In this document: positions 1 through 7,818 of the stretch, one piece after another
How positions within the stretch are numbered: the first letter of the stretch is position 1
Layout of the letters: each line of letters opens with the position of its first letter
NCBI RefSeq assembly: GCF_001667735.1
Contig: NZ_LZJN01000144.1
Span: 1-46,225 of the forward strand
Direction: 5' to 3'
DNA: 46,225 nucleotides
Source: Mycobacterium sp. E183
Lineage (GTDB): Bacteria > Actinomycetota > Actinomycetes > Mycobacteriales > Mycobacteriaceae
Translations under genes and position numbers: made by a program
Notes under the pieces: generated by a model
What the model was told of the DNA's origin: nothing
Databases searched by the model: none
What the model saw: the letters and a program-made list of their open reading frames with translations, nothing else

Positions 1-1143
1 CCTCCCAGCTACGGTCCCCCACCCGGCTACGGCCCGCCACCGGGATACGGCCCGCCGCCCGGGTACGGCCCGCCGCCCGGGTACGGCCCGCCGCCGGACT
101 ACGGCCCGCCGCCCGGGTACGGCCCGCCGCCCGGGTACGGCCCGCCGGCGTGGCAATCCGGCCCCCGTGTTCCGGCAGCGGTCAAACCCGGCATCATCCC
201 GTTGCGGCCACTCACCCTGGGTGACATCTTCAACGGCGCGGTCGGTTACGTCCGCGCCAATCCGAAGGCCACGCTGGGGCTGACGACCGTCGTGGTGGTG
301 GTCATTCAGATCGTGACGAAACTCGCCGTGTACGGGCCGCTGGCGGCCTACGGCAGGTTGAGCACCGACCACGCGAAGGAACTGACCACCGGGGTCGTCG
401 GCGCCTGGTTGACGTCGATGAGCGCCGGCGTCCTGGTCGCCTGGCTAGGCGGCATGCTGTTGTCCGGGATGCTCACGGTCATCGTCGGGCGGGCGGTGTT
501 CGGCTCGCCGATCACCATCGGCGAGACGTGGGCCAGGATCCGTGGGCGCCTGCTGCCCCTGTTCGGTCTGGCCCTGCTGGAGGGGGCCGCCCTGGCGGTC
601 GTCGCCGGGCTGGTGATCGTGGTCATCGCGGTGCTGGCGGCCATCGGCAACGCCGCGGCGGCGGTCGTGCTGGGTCTGCCGCTGGTGCTGGCCGTGATCG
701 CGCTGTTGATGTACCTGTACACGGTGGTGTTGTTCGCGCCCGTGCTGATCGTGCTGGAGCGGCTCCCGGTCCTGGACTCCATCACCCGATCATTCGCTCT
801 GGTACGCAACGGCTTCTGGCGGGTGCTGGGCATTCGGCTGTTATCGCTGCTGGTGACGTCCGTCATCGCGGGGGCGGTCGCGGTGCCGTTCGAGATCGCC
901 AGCAAGTTCTTCCTGGTCAGCACGGCGACCGCGGCTTTCATTGCCAGCACCGCGGTGGCGTCGGTGGGCGCCGCGATCGGCGAGATCATCACCGCGCCGT
1001 TCAACGCCGGCGTCATCGCTCTGCTCTACACCGACCGCCGGATCCGCGCCGAAGCCTTCGATCTGGTGCTGCAGACCGGCGCCGCGGGCGGCCCCTACGC
1101 GACCGAGTCCACCGACAACCTGTGGCTGACACGGCCGGTCTGA
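1..1143 (+). CDS. Pro/Gly/Tyr-rich multi-pass membrane protein (5' partial, Rv3689-like)
   Basis: The reading frame is open from base 1, so the true start lies upstream of the window; the first in-frame start-like codon (TTG at 202) is not the real start. The visible 380 residues begin with a PPPGYG repeat tail of about 50 residues, then a region with about six hydrophobic membrane segments, and end with a short polar tail. Proline-tyrosine-rich N-tails followed by a helical bundle are typical of several mycobacterial membrane proteins, and position immediately before a DUF4129 gene matches Rv3689 in M. tuberculosis. The next gene starts 13 nt downstream on the same strand, so it is probably the first visible member of the MoxR-DUF58 operon. 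The biochemical role is unknown; a structural or scaffolding envelope role is only inference. Confidence 0.85.
   Translation, partial: PPSYGPPPGYGPPPGYGPPPGYGPPPGYGPPPDYGPPPGYGPPPGYGPPAWQSGPRVPAAVKPGIIPLRPLTLGDIFNGAVGYVRANPKATLGLTTVVVVVIQIVTKLAVYGPLAAYGRLSTDHAKELTTGVVGAWLTSMSAGVLVAWLGGMLLSGMLTVIVGRAVFGSPITIGETWARIRGRLLPLFGLALLEGAALAVVAGLVIVVIAVLAAIGNAAAAVVLGLPLVLAVIALLMYLYTVVLFAPVLIVLERLPVLDSITRSFALVRNGFWRVLGIRLLSLLVTSVIAGAVAVPFEIASKFFLVSTATAAFIASTAVASVGAAIGEIITAPFNAGVIALLYTDRRIRAEAFDLVLQTGAAGGPYATESTDNLWLTRPV
16..141 (+). repeat. 18-bp in-frame tandem repeat encoding PPPGYG
   Basis: Seven consecutive 18-nt units each encode Pro-Pro-Pro-Gly-Tyr-Gly or a one-residue variant (one unit has Asp for Gly). 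The incomplete first unit at 1-15 suggests the array continues upstream of the window. Several neighbouring units are identical at the nucleotide level, so copy number may vary between strains by slippage. Confidence 0.9.
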
Positions 1144-1156
1144 GGACGAGCTGACC

Positions 1157-1810
1157 GTGCCCTCCATCGACATCGACCGCGATGCCGCCCATCAGGCGGC
1201 GCAGGACGAACTCAGCAAGCCGATCTACTCCAAGGGTTCGGCCGGGCAGCAGATGGCCGAGTGGCTCAACGAGATCATCTACCGGCTGCTGCAGAAGACC
1301 GCCTCTTTCCCCGGCGGGTGGCTCACGGCCACCGTCCTTTTCATCATGCTGGCAATCGCGTTGGCGGTCGCGATCCACGTCGCGCGGCGCACGATGCGCA
1401 CCAACCGCGGCGGTGACTATCAGCTGTTCGAGGCCGCGCAGCTCACCGCGGCCCAGCACCGTGCGACGGCCGAAGACTTTGCGGCGCGGGGCGAATGGAC
1501 CGCAGCGATTCGCCACCGCCTGCGGGCGGTCGCCCGCCAGCTCGAGGAGACGGGTGTGCTGAACCCGGCGCCCGGCCGGACCGCCAACGAACTGGCCGTC
1601 GACGCCGGTGCCGCGCTGCCCCACCTTGCCGGCGAATTAGCGCAAGCCGCAACGGCTTTCAACGACGTCACCTACGGTGAGCGACCGGGAACCCAGAGCG
1701 CATACCAGATGATCGCCGACCTTGACGAGCACCTGCGCTCCCGCTCGGCGACCGTTCCCGGGGGGCCGGGGCAAACCGCCGCGCCCGACTCGTGGGCGCA
1801 GGTGCGGTGA
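1157..1810 (+). CDS. DUF4129 membrane protein (Rv3690-like)
   Basis: A 217-residue protein starting at GTG, the same length I recall for Rv3690. It has one membrane helix around residues 55-78 (from GGWLTATVLF) and a cytosolic, Ala/Arg-rich helical C-terminal half typical of DUF4129, which is often found beside MoxR ATPases and DUF58 proteins. It begins 13 nt after the preceding stop, and its TGA overlaps the next ATG (TGATG), indicating translational coupling. The family has no established biochemical activity; context suggests a membrane partner of the MoxR2 chaperone-like ATPase. Confidence 0.85.
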   Translation: MPSIDIDRDAAHQAAQDELSKPIYSKGSAGQQMAEWLNEIIYRLLQKTASFPGGWLTATVLFIMLAIALAVAIHVARRTMRTNRGGDYQLFEAAQLTAAQHRATAEDFAARGEWTAAIRHRLRAVARQLEETGVLNPAPGRTANELAVDAGAALPHLAGELAQAATAFNDVTYGERPGTQSAYQMIADLDEHLRSRSATVPGGPGQTAAPDSWAQVR

Positions 1811-2955
1811 TGGCGACCACGGCGGGTCCCCACCCGGCGAGCCCAACGGCGTTGCAGCGCTGGCGATCCTGGCGCTGGGTAATCCTCACGCTGATCGTGC
1901 TGGCCGTCATCGCCGGCCTCGATGCCTACCTGACCGCGCCGCGTCCCGGGGCGCGGATGGATCCGGCGTCGACGGGTCCCGACGGCGCCCACGCGCTGGT
2001 GACGCTGCTGCGCGGCGGCGGGGTCGACGTCGTTGTCGCCGACAGCATCGCCGATGTCGAACGGGCGGCGCGTCCCGACGCGCTGATCCTGGTGGCGCAG
2101 AGCCAATACCTGACCGAGTCGCTGCTGGACCGGCTGTCCCGGGCGCCCGGTGATCTGCTGCTGGTGGAACCAACCTCGCGCACCCGGGAGGCGTTGATGC
2201 CCGGCCTGCGCGTCTCGGCGGCCGACACGTTCGACAGCGACCCCGATTGCACACTCCGCGAGGCGACCCGGGCCGGGCCGGTTCGATTCGGCCCGAGCGA
2301 CACCTACCGCGCCACCGACGGCCGACCGCTAACCCGCTGCTACGACGGCGCGCTCGTGCGCTTCCGCGACGGCGGACGGGCCATCACCGCGGTCGGCAGC
2401 ACGGAGTTCCTGACCAACGGCGGCCTGCTGCAGGCGGGCAACGCGGCCCTGGCGATGAACCTCGCGGGCGCCCGGCCCCGGCTCGTCTGGTACGCGCCCC
2501 ACCGGATCGAGGGCGAAGCACCGCCCCCCGGCTCGATCGCCGATCTGATCCCGCAGAACGTGACGTGGATCGTCTGGCAACTGTGGCTTGTCGTGCTGCT
2601 GGTCGCCCTCTGGCGGGGCCGGCGGCCCGGCCCGCTGGTCGCCGAGGAACTGCCCGTCGTGGTGCGCGCGTCGGAGACCGTCGAGGGCCGCGGACGGCTG
2701 TACCGGTCCCGCCGGGCGCGCGACCGAGCCGCCGCGGCGCTGCGCACCGCCACACTGCAGCGGCTGCTGCCCCGGCTCGGTCTGAACACGGGCGCGCCGG
2801 CGCCCGCGGTGACGGGCGCGGTGGCCGCCCGCAGCGGCGCGGATCCGGCGTTCGTCTCCTACCAGCTGTTCGGCCCGCCCCCGGCGACCGACAACGACCT
2901 GTTACAACTTGCCCGTGCGCTCGACGACATCGAAAGGCAGGTCACACGGACGTGA
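1810..2955 (+). CDS. DUF4350 membrane protein (Rv3691-like)
   Basis: A 381-residue protein from the ATG at 1810, whose A is the last base of the upstream stop codon. A GTG at 1792 is also in frame but would overlap the upstream gene by 19 nt, so 1810 is preferred. One membrane helix lies near residues 21-38 and another at about 252-266 (VTWIVWQLWLVVLLVAL). Between them is a soluble extracytoplasmic domain that fits DUF4350, a fold I recall as related to glutamine-amidotransferase-like or GldG-type domains without proven activity. The C-terminal 110 residues are Arg/Ala-rich and cytosolic. It overlaps moxR by 4 nt (GTGA), so it belongs to the same operon. Confidence 0.85.
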   Translation: MATTAGPHPASPTALQRWRSWRWVILTLIVLAVIAGLDAYLTAPRPGARMDPASTGPDGAHALVTLLRGGGVDVVVADSIADVERAARPDALILVAQSQYLTESLLDRLSRAPGDLLLVEPTSRTREALMPGLRVSAADTFDSDPDCTLREATRAGPVRFGPSDTYRATDGRPLTRCYDGALVRFRDGGRAITAVGSTEFLTNGGLLQAGNAALAMNLAGARPRLVWYAPHRIEGEAPPPGSIADLIPQNVTWIVWQLWLVVLLVALWRGRRPGPLVAEELPVVVRASETVEGRGRLYRSRRARDRAAAALRTATLQRLLPRLGLNTGAPAPAVTGAVAARSGADPAFVSYQLFGPPPATDNDLLQLARALDDIERQVTRT

Positions 2956-3935
2956 CGCAGACCCCTTCCCCCGCGGAAACCACCCCCACGGCTGAGTCGG
3001 CGCGAGATGCGCTGCTGGCCTTGCGCGGCGAACTCGCCAAGGCCGTCGTCGGCCAGGAGGGGGTGGTCAGCGGCCTGGTGATCGCGCTGCTGTGTCGCGG
3101 TCATGTGTTGCTGGAAGGCGTTCCGGGAGTGGCGAAGACGCTGCTGGTGCGGGCGCTGGCGGCCGCGTTGCGGTTGGAGTTCAAGCGGGTGCAGTTCACC
3201 CCCGACCTGATGCCAGGCGATGTCACGGGATCACTGGTGTACGACGCCCGCACGGCCGCTTTCGCGTTCCGTCCCGGTCCGGTGTTCACCAATCTGCTCC
3301 TTGCCGACGAGATCAACCGCACCCCACCGAAAACGCAGGCCGCGCTGCTCGAGGCCATGGAGGAGCGTCAGGTCAGCGTGGATGGCGTGGCCCAGCCCCT
3401 GCCCGACCCGTTCATCGTCGCCGCGACCCAGAACCCCGTCGAATACGAGGGCACCTATCAGCTGCCCGAAGCCCAGCTGGACCGCTTCCTGCTGAAGCTG
3501 AACGTGACTCTGCCGCCACGGGATTCGGAGATCGCCATCCTCGGCCGGCACGCGCACGGCTTCGATCCGCGCGACCTGTCGGCGATAAAACCGGTGGCCG
3601 GACCCGCCGAACTGGCAGCCGGGCGCGACGCCGTGCGCAACGTGCTGGTCGCCGACGAGGTGCTGGGGTACATCGTCGACATCGTCGGAGCCACCCGGTC
3701 CTCACCCGCGCTGCAGCTCGGCGTCTCGCCGCGCGGGGCCACGGCGCTGCTGGCCACCGCTCGTTCCTGGGCCTGGCTGTCCGGCCGCAACTACGTCACC
3801 CCCGACGACGTGAAGGCGATGGCCCGCCCGACGCTGCGGCACCGGGTGATGCTGCGCCCCGAGGCCGAACTCGAAGGGGCCACCCCCGACGGAGTCCTCG
3901 ACGGAATCTTGGCGTCGGTCCCGGTGCCCCGCTAG
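2952..3935 (+). CDS. moxR2: MoxR-family AAA+ ATPase
   Basis: A 327-residue AAA+ ATPase starting at GTG 2952, which overlaps the previous stop (GTGA). Walker A is GVPGVAKT at residues 56-63, Walker B is LLLADE at 115-120, and the sensor-1 region carries ATQNP. The C-terminal lid contains SPRGA and the HR(V/I)MLRPEAE motif typical of MoxR proteins. MoxR ATPases act as chaperones that remodel or insert cofactors into partner proteins, usually encoded beside DUF58/VWA proteins, as here. It corresponds to Rv3692 (moxR2). The open frame extends far upstream, but that part overlaps the DUF4350 gene and is not coding. It abuts the DUF58 gene with a 1-nt overlap. Confidence 0.93.
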   Translation: MTQTPSPAETTPTAESARDALLALRGELAKAVVGQEGVVSGLVIALLCRGHVLLEGVPGVAKTLLVRALAAALRLEFKRVQFTPDLMPGDVTGSLVYDARTAAFAFRPGPVFTNLLLADEINRTPPKTQAALLEAMEERQVSVDGVAQPLPDPFIVAATQNPVEYEGTYQLPEAQLDRFLLKLNVTLPPRDSEIAILGRHAHGFDPRDLSAIKPVAGPAELAAGRDAVRNVLVADEVLGYIVDIVGATRSSPALQLGVSPRGATALLATARSWAWLSGRNYVTPDDVKAMARPTLRHRVMLRPEAELEGATPDGVLDGILASVPVPR

Positions 3936-5257
3936 TGATCCTGACCGGACGCACCGGGCTGGTCGCGCTGATGTGCGTCCTGCCCATCGCGCTGTCCCCC
4001 TGGCCGGCAAGGACTTTCGGAGTACTGCTAGCCACCCTTCTGGCGGTGGTGATCGTGGACATCGGGCTGGCGGCCAGCACCCGCGAGTTGCGCTACGTCC
4101 GGTCGCCGGACCGCTCCGCCCGGCTCGCGCAGCAGGTGGACGTCGGACTTCTGATCCACAACGACGGCCGGCGCCGGTTCCGCGGCCAGGTTCGCGACGC
4201 GTGGCCGCCCAGCGCGGGCGCGCGGCCGCGCATCCATCCCGTCAACATCCCCGCCGGCCAGCACCAGCACGTCCAGTCCCAACTGCGGCCGGTGCGCCGC
4301 GGCGAGCAGCGCGCCGCGGTCGTCACCGCCCGGTCCATCGGCCCACTCGGGCTCGCGGGACGGCAGGGCTCGCAAGCGGTGCCGGGCCTGCTTCGGGTGC
4401 TGCCGCCCTTCCTGTCCCGCAAGCACCTGCCGGCGCGACTGGCCAAACTGCGTGAGATCGACGGGCTGCTTCCCACGCTGATCCGCGGGCAGGGAACGGA
4501 ATTCGACTCACTGCGCGAGTATGTCGTCGGTGACGACGTGCGGTCGATCGACTGGCGCGCCACCGCGCGTCGCGCCGACGTCGTCGTCCGCACCTGGCGT
4601 CCCGAACGCGACCGGCGCGTCGTGATCGTGCTGGACACCGGGCGTACCGCGGCGGGCCGGGTGGGCGTCGACCCGACGGCCGCCGACCCCGCCGGCTGGC
4701 CCCGCCTGGACTGGTCCATGGATGCCGCGCTGCTGCTGGCGGCGCTCGCGTCGCGGGCGGGTGACCACGTCGACTTCCTCGCCCACGACCGGGTCACCCG
4801 CGCCGGCGTTTTCGGGGCGTCGCGCACCGAACTGCTCGCGCACCTCGTGGAGGCGATGGCCCCGTTGCAACCGGCCCTGCTCGAACCGGATTGGACCGCA
4901 ATGGTTTCCGCCATCGCGCGGCGGGCCCGCCGGCGCTCACTCGTGGTGTTGCTGACGGACCTCAACGCGACCGCCCTCGACGAGGGCCTGCTGCCGGTGT
5001 TGCCGCAATTGTCGGCCAAACACCACCTCATGGTGGCGGCCGTCGCCGACCCACGGGTCGACCAAATGGCCGCCGGGCGTTCGGATCCCGCCGCCGTCTA
5101 CGACGCGGCGGCCGCGGAACGGTCCCGCAATGACCGCCGCGCGATCGCCACGCGGCTGCGCCGCAGCGGGGTGGAGGTCGTCGACGCCCCACCCACCGAG
5201 CTGGCGCCCGCCCTGGCCGACCGCTACCTGGCGATGAAGGCCACCGGCCGGCTTTAG
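3935..5257 (+). CDS. DUF58 domain protein (Rv3693-like)
   Basis: 440 residues from GTG 3935 (TAGTG overlap with moxR), the same length I recall for Rv3693. Two hydrophobic segments near residues 8-45 anchor it in the membrane. The DUF58 signature is clear: LREYVVGDDVRSIDWRATAR followed by a VWA-like strand VVIVLDTGRT with its aspartate. Such proteins are the usual partners of MoxR ATPases, and the VWA-like fold suggests metal-dependent protein binding. Together with moxR and the DUF4129 and DUF4350 genes it forms a four-gene membrane-associated module of unknown substrate. It ends 39 nt before the convergent SpoIIM-like gene. Confidence 0.9.
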   Translation: MILTGRTGLVALMCVLPIALSPWPARTFGVLLATLLAVVIVDIGLAASTRELRYVRSPDRSARLAQQVDVGLLIHNDGRRRFRGQVRDAWPPSAGARPRIHPVNIPAGQHQHVQSQLRPVRRGEQRAAVVTARSIGPLGLAGRQGSQAVPGLLRVLPPFLSRKHLPARLAKLREIDGLLPTLIRGQGTEFDSLREYVVGDDVRSIDWRATARRADVVVRTWRPERDRRVVIVLDTGRTAAGRVGVDPTAADPAGWPRLDWSMDAALLLAALASRAGDHVDFLAHDRVTRAGVFGASRTELLAHLVEAMAPLQPALLEPDWTAMVSAIARRARRRSLVVLLTDLNATALDEGLLPVLPQLSAKHHLMVAAVADPRVDQMAAGRSDPAAVYDAAAAERSRNDRRAIATRLRRSGVEVVDAPPTELAPALADRYLAMKATGRL

Positions 5258-5296
5258 CGCCGTGCACCGGCGTCAGGAGAAGGCGGCCAATCGGCG

Positions 5297-6289
5297 CTAG
5301 CCGGTGGGTACCACGTCGGGCGCGTCCTCGATGTCACCGGTCTCACCGGCCCGCACGGCGCGGCGACCGAAATACACGATGTAGGCGAGGAAAGCCGCCT
5401 CGGCGATGACCCCGATGCCAACCCTAACGAAAGTCTGCAGCGGCGAGGGCGTGACCAGCGCCTCGATCAGCCCCGAGACCAACAGCACGCCGGCCAGCCC
5501 GATCGCGACCGACACCACGGCGCGGCCCTGTTCGGCGAGCGCCTGGCCGCGCGGCCGGTCGCCGGGCGCGATCACCGACCACCCCAACCGCATGCCGGCG
5601 GCACCGGCCAGGAACACCGCCGTGAGCTCGAGCAGCCCGTGCGGTATCAGCAGCCCGAGCAGCAGGCCGCCCTTGCCGGCCTGGAACATCAGCCCCGAGA
5701 TCAGTCCCAGGTTGGCGGCGTTCTGGAAGAGCACGAACGGAATCGGCAGTCCCAGCAGGACCGACGACGCGATGCACTGCGCGGACACCCAGGAGTTGTT
5801 CACCCAGATCTGCAGGGCGAACGCGGCGGCGGGATGTTCGCTGTAGTAGGCCGCGATGTCGTGGTTCACCAATTGTTCGATGTCGCTTGGGGTTCCGGCG
5901 GCCGACTGCACCTCCGGATTGCCGGCCACCCAGAAGGCGATGACCACGGCCACGGCGTAGAACGCCACGGCGGTGCCCAGCCACCACCGCCACGACCGGT
6001 AGGCGACCACCGGGAAGGACACCGCCCAAAACCGCACGAAGGTACTGCTCAACGGAGCATGCGCGCCGGTCACCACGGAACGGGCGCGCGCAACCAGGCT
6101 CGAGAGCCGACCGATCAACAGCGAGTCCGACGACGCCGAGCGCAGCGTAGAGAGGTGGGTGGACACCCGCTGATAGAGCTCCACCAGCTCGTCGACTTCG
6201 GCGCCGGTCAGTGAGCGTCGTTTCCCGACCAGCCGGTCCAGGCGGTCCCAGGTGCCGCGATGGGCCAGCACGAATGCGTCGACGTCCAC
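5297..6289 (-). CDS. SpoIIM-family (stage II sporulation protein M-like) membrane protein
   Basis: 330 residues starting at GTG, matching the length of Rv3694c. A soluble helical N-terminal domain of about 90 residues is followed by about five membrane segments, with the SpoIIM-type core around FVLFQNAANLGLISG and LLLGLLIPHGLLELTAVFLAG. In sporulating Firmicutes SpoIIM is part of a peptidoglycan-degrading engulfment complex; in non-sporulating mycobacteria the role is unknown. It is divergent from an RDD-family gene and next to the MoxR operon, an arrangement common in Actinobacteria, so a joint envelope function is a reasonable inference. A -10 element sits 7 nt before the GTG, suggesting a leaderless transcript. 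Confidence 0.88.
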   Translation of the reverse strand: MDVDAFVLAHRGTWDRLDRLVGKRRSLTGAEVDELVELYQRVSTHLSTLRSASSDSLLIGRLSSLVARARSVVTGAHAPLSSTFVRFWAVSFPVVAYRSWRWWLGTAVAFYAVAVVIAFWVAGNPEVQSAAGTPSDIEQLVNHDIAAYYSEHPAAAFALQIWVNNSWVSAQCIASSVLLGLPIPFVLFQNAANLGLISGLMFQAGKGGLLLGLLIPHGLLELTAVFLAGAAGMRLGWSVIAPGDRPRGQALAEQGRAVVSVAIGLAGVLLVSGLIEALVTPSPLQTFVRVGIGVIAEAAFLAYIVYFGRRAVRAGETGDIEDAPDVVPTG

Positions 6290-6296
6290 CCTGCGC

Positions 6297-6302
6297 AGCC
6301 TA
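6297..6302 (-). promoter_or_regulatory. Putative -10 element (TAGGCT) of the SpoIIM-like gene
   Basis: On the minus strand TAGGCT fits the mycobacterial SigA -10 consensus TANNNT and ends 7 nt before the GTG start, which is the spacing expected of a leaderless mRNA beginning at the start codon. Confidence 0.5.
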
Positions 6303-6311
6303 ATCGCCCTG

Positions 6312-6317
6312 TAGCGT
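6312..6317 (+). promoter_or_regulatory. Putative -10 element (TAGCGT) of the RDD gene
   Basis: TAGCGT matches TANNNT and ends 8 nt before the ATG at 6326, so the transcript would carry almost no 5' leader. It lies only 9 bp from the oppositely directed -10 of the SpoIIM-like gene. Confidence 0.5.
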
Positions 6318-6325
6318 TCGGTGTT

Positions 6326-7204
6326 ATGTCGGAGGTGGTGACCGGCGACGCGGTCGTGCTCGACGTGCAGATCGCCCAGTTGCCGGTGCGGGCGTTGAGC
6401 GCACTGATCGATATCGCCGTGATGGTCGTCTGCTACCTGCTCGGACTGATGTTGTGGGCCGCCACGCTCACCCAGTACGACTCGGCGCTGAGCACCGCCG
6501 TGCTGCTCATCTTCACCGTGCTAGTGCTCGTCGGCTATCCGGTGACGCTCGAAACGGCAACGCGCGGACGGTCGGTGGGCAAGATCGCGATGGGCCTGCG
6601 GGTGGTGTCCGACGACGGCGGCCCAGAACGGTTCCGGCAGGCACTGTTTCGGGCACTGGCGGCGGTGGTGGAGATCTGGATGCTGTTCGGGAGTCCGGCC
6701 GTCATCTGCAGCATCCTGTCCCCGAAGGCCAAGCGAATCGGCGACATCTTCGCCGGCACCGTGGTCGTGAACGAACGCGGGCCCCGCCTGGGTCCCCCTC
6801 CCGTGATGCCGCCTTCGCTCGCCTGGTGGGCCTCGTCTTTGCAACTTTCCGGCCTGTCCCCGGGCCAAGCCGAGGTTGCACGCCAATTCCTCTCGCGTGC
6901 ACCGCAACTCGATCGCCAGCTACGCCACCAGATGGCATACCGCATCGCCGGCGACGTGGTGTCTTGCATCGCGCCGCCGCCCCCGCCGGGCGCCCCGCCG
7001 GAATTGGTGCTCGCCGCCGTGCTCGCCGAACGCCACCGCCGGGAACTCGCCCGGCTGCGTCCCGCGATGCCGCAGGCGGTCCCCGCACCGTGGTCAGCCT
7101 GGCCGCCGGCGCCGCCGCCGCAGGCCGTCCCGTGGCCGGACCAGGGCGCCGCGCACCAGGCGCCGGCGAATCCCGCGCCGGGCGGTTTCTCACCGCCGAG
7201 CTGA
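6326..7204 (+). CDS. RDD-family membrane protein (Rv3695-like)
   Basis: 292 residues from ATG 6326; an in-frame start at 6260 would overlap the divergent gene and its promoter. The RDD domain spans about residues 15-150 with three membrane helices. It has the opening Arg in LPVRALSALIDIAV, GRSVGKIAMGLRVV after the second helix, and the closing RIGDIFAGTVVV. The C-terminal 130 residues are soluble and end in a Pro/Ala-rich tail. RDD proteins are poorly characterised, and some have been linked to ion transport. Divergent placement from the SpoIIM-like gene within 36 bp suggests co-regulation. Confidence 0.88.
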   Translation: MSEVVTGDAVVLDVQIAQLPVRALSALIDIAVMVVCYLLGLMLWAATLTQYDSALSTAVLLIFTVLVLVGYPVTLETATRGRSVGKIAMGLRVVSDDGGPERFRQALFRALAAVVEIWMLFGSPAVICSILSPKAKRIGDIFAGTVVVNERGPRLGPPPVMPPSLAWWASSLQLSGLSPGQAEVARQFLSRAPQLDRQLRHQMAYRIAGDVVSCIAPPPPPGAPPELVLAAVLAERHRRELARLRPAMPQAVPAPWSAWPPAPPPQAVPWPDQGAAHQAPANPAPGGFSPPS

Positions 7205-7212
7205 CGGGTGCG

Positions 7213-7614
7213 CTAGCCGGAGACGCTTGCCGCCATGAGCAGGACGTCGGCGATCAACAGCGCCCAGCCGAGCAGGGGAACCGCGATCCCACCGCGACGC
7301 TTGGCGGTGAACAGCGAAATGACGATGACCACGACGGCGACAGCAGGGGCGCCGTAGAACGCGGTCCCGAAATCGATTCCCCCATGGCCCAGGTTCGGGC
7401 AACTGCGGTCGGAGCAACCGCCGGTACTCATCACCGCGCCCAGCGCGAAAAGCATCACGATGGCGGCGGCGGGCACCATGGCCAGCGCCAGGGCCCAGTT
7501 GACCCACGGCCATACGTTGCGGCCGCCACTTCTGGGACCGCTGCCGCCCCGCGCGGGGTCGGTCGGGCTGGAGGTTCCGCTGCCCACCGCGAGGTTGGAG
7601 TTATCAGCGTTCAT
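7213..7614 (-). CDS. Small multi-pass membrane protein, unknown family
   Basis: 133 residues from the ATG at 7614 (MNADNSNLAVG), preceded by AGGAACT as a ribosome-binding site; the longer open frame upstream lacks support. A Gly/Ser/Pro-rich N-tail of about 35 residues is followed by about four hydrophobic segments. Two close cysteines lie in a loop (GGCSDRSCPNLG), which could form a disulfide on the outer face. It converges on the RDD gene with an 8-nt gap and is divergent from the padR gene. I do not recognise a named domain. It is a candidate target of the neighbouring PadR regulator. Confidence 0.7.
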   Translation of the reverse strand: MNADNSNLAVGSGTSSPTDPARGGSGPRSGGRNVWPWVNWALALAMVPAAAIVMLFALGAVMSTGGCSDRSCPNLGHGGIDFGTAFYGAPAVAVVVIVISLFTAKRRGGIAVPLLGWALLIADVLLMAASVSG

Positions 7615-7734
7615 CCCAGAGTTCCTACCCGCCGCCCGTCGGGCGCAAACCGGGCGGGCGACGCGAGCAGCGGCCGGCATGGTCGCCGAACCGCAGGTCA
7701 TCGGGGTTCACTCGGGCCGTCTTCAAGGCAACCG

Positions 7735-7763
7735 TTGCATCGCGATCGTTTCCGATATATCGT
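7735..7763 (+). promoter_or_regulatory. Putative padR promoter with embedded palindromic operator
   Basis: A -35-like TTGCAT (7735-7740) and a -10-like TATCGT (7758-7763) are separated by 17 bp. The perfect 10-bp palindrome CGATATATCG (7753-7762) overlaps the -10. Short AT-rich palindromes of this kind are typical PadR operators, so autorepression is plausible. It lies in the 204-bp divergent region between padR and the small membrane protein gene. Confidence 0.45.
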
Positions 7764-7818
7764 GATACTTCGAAGCGCACAGACGGTGCGCTACCCCGAG
7801 AACATGAGGACAACAAAC

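Noticed and set aside
3092..3934. In-frame upstream extension of the DUF58 ORF
   Set aside because: This part overlaps moxR in another frame and encodes Arg/Gly-rich shadow sequence; the GTG at 3935 gives the expected family length.
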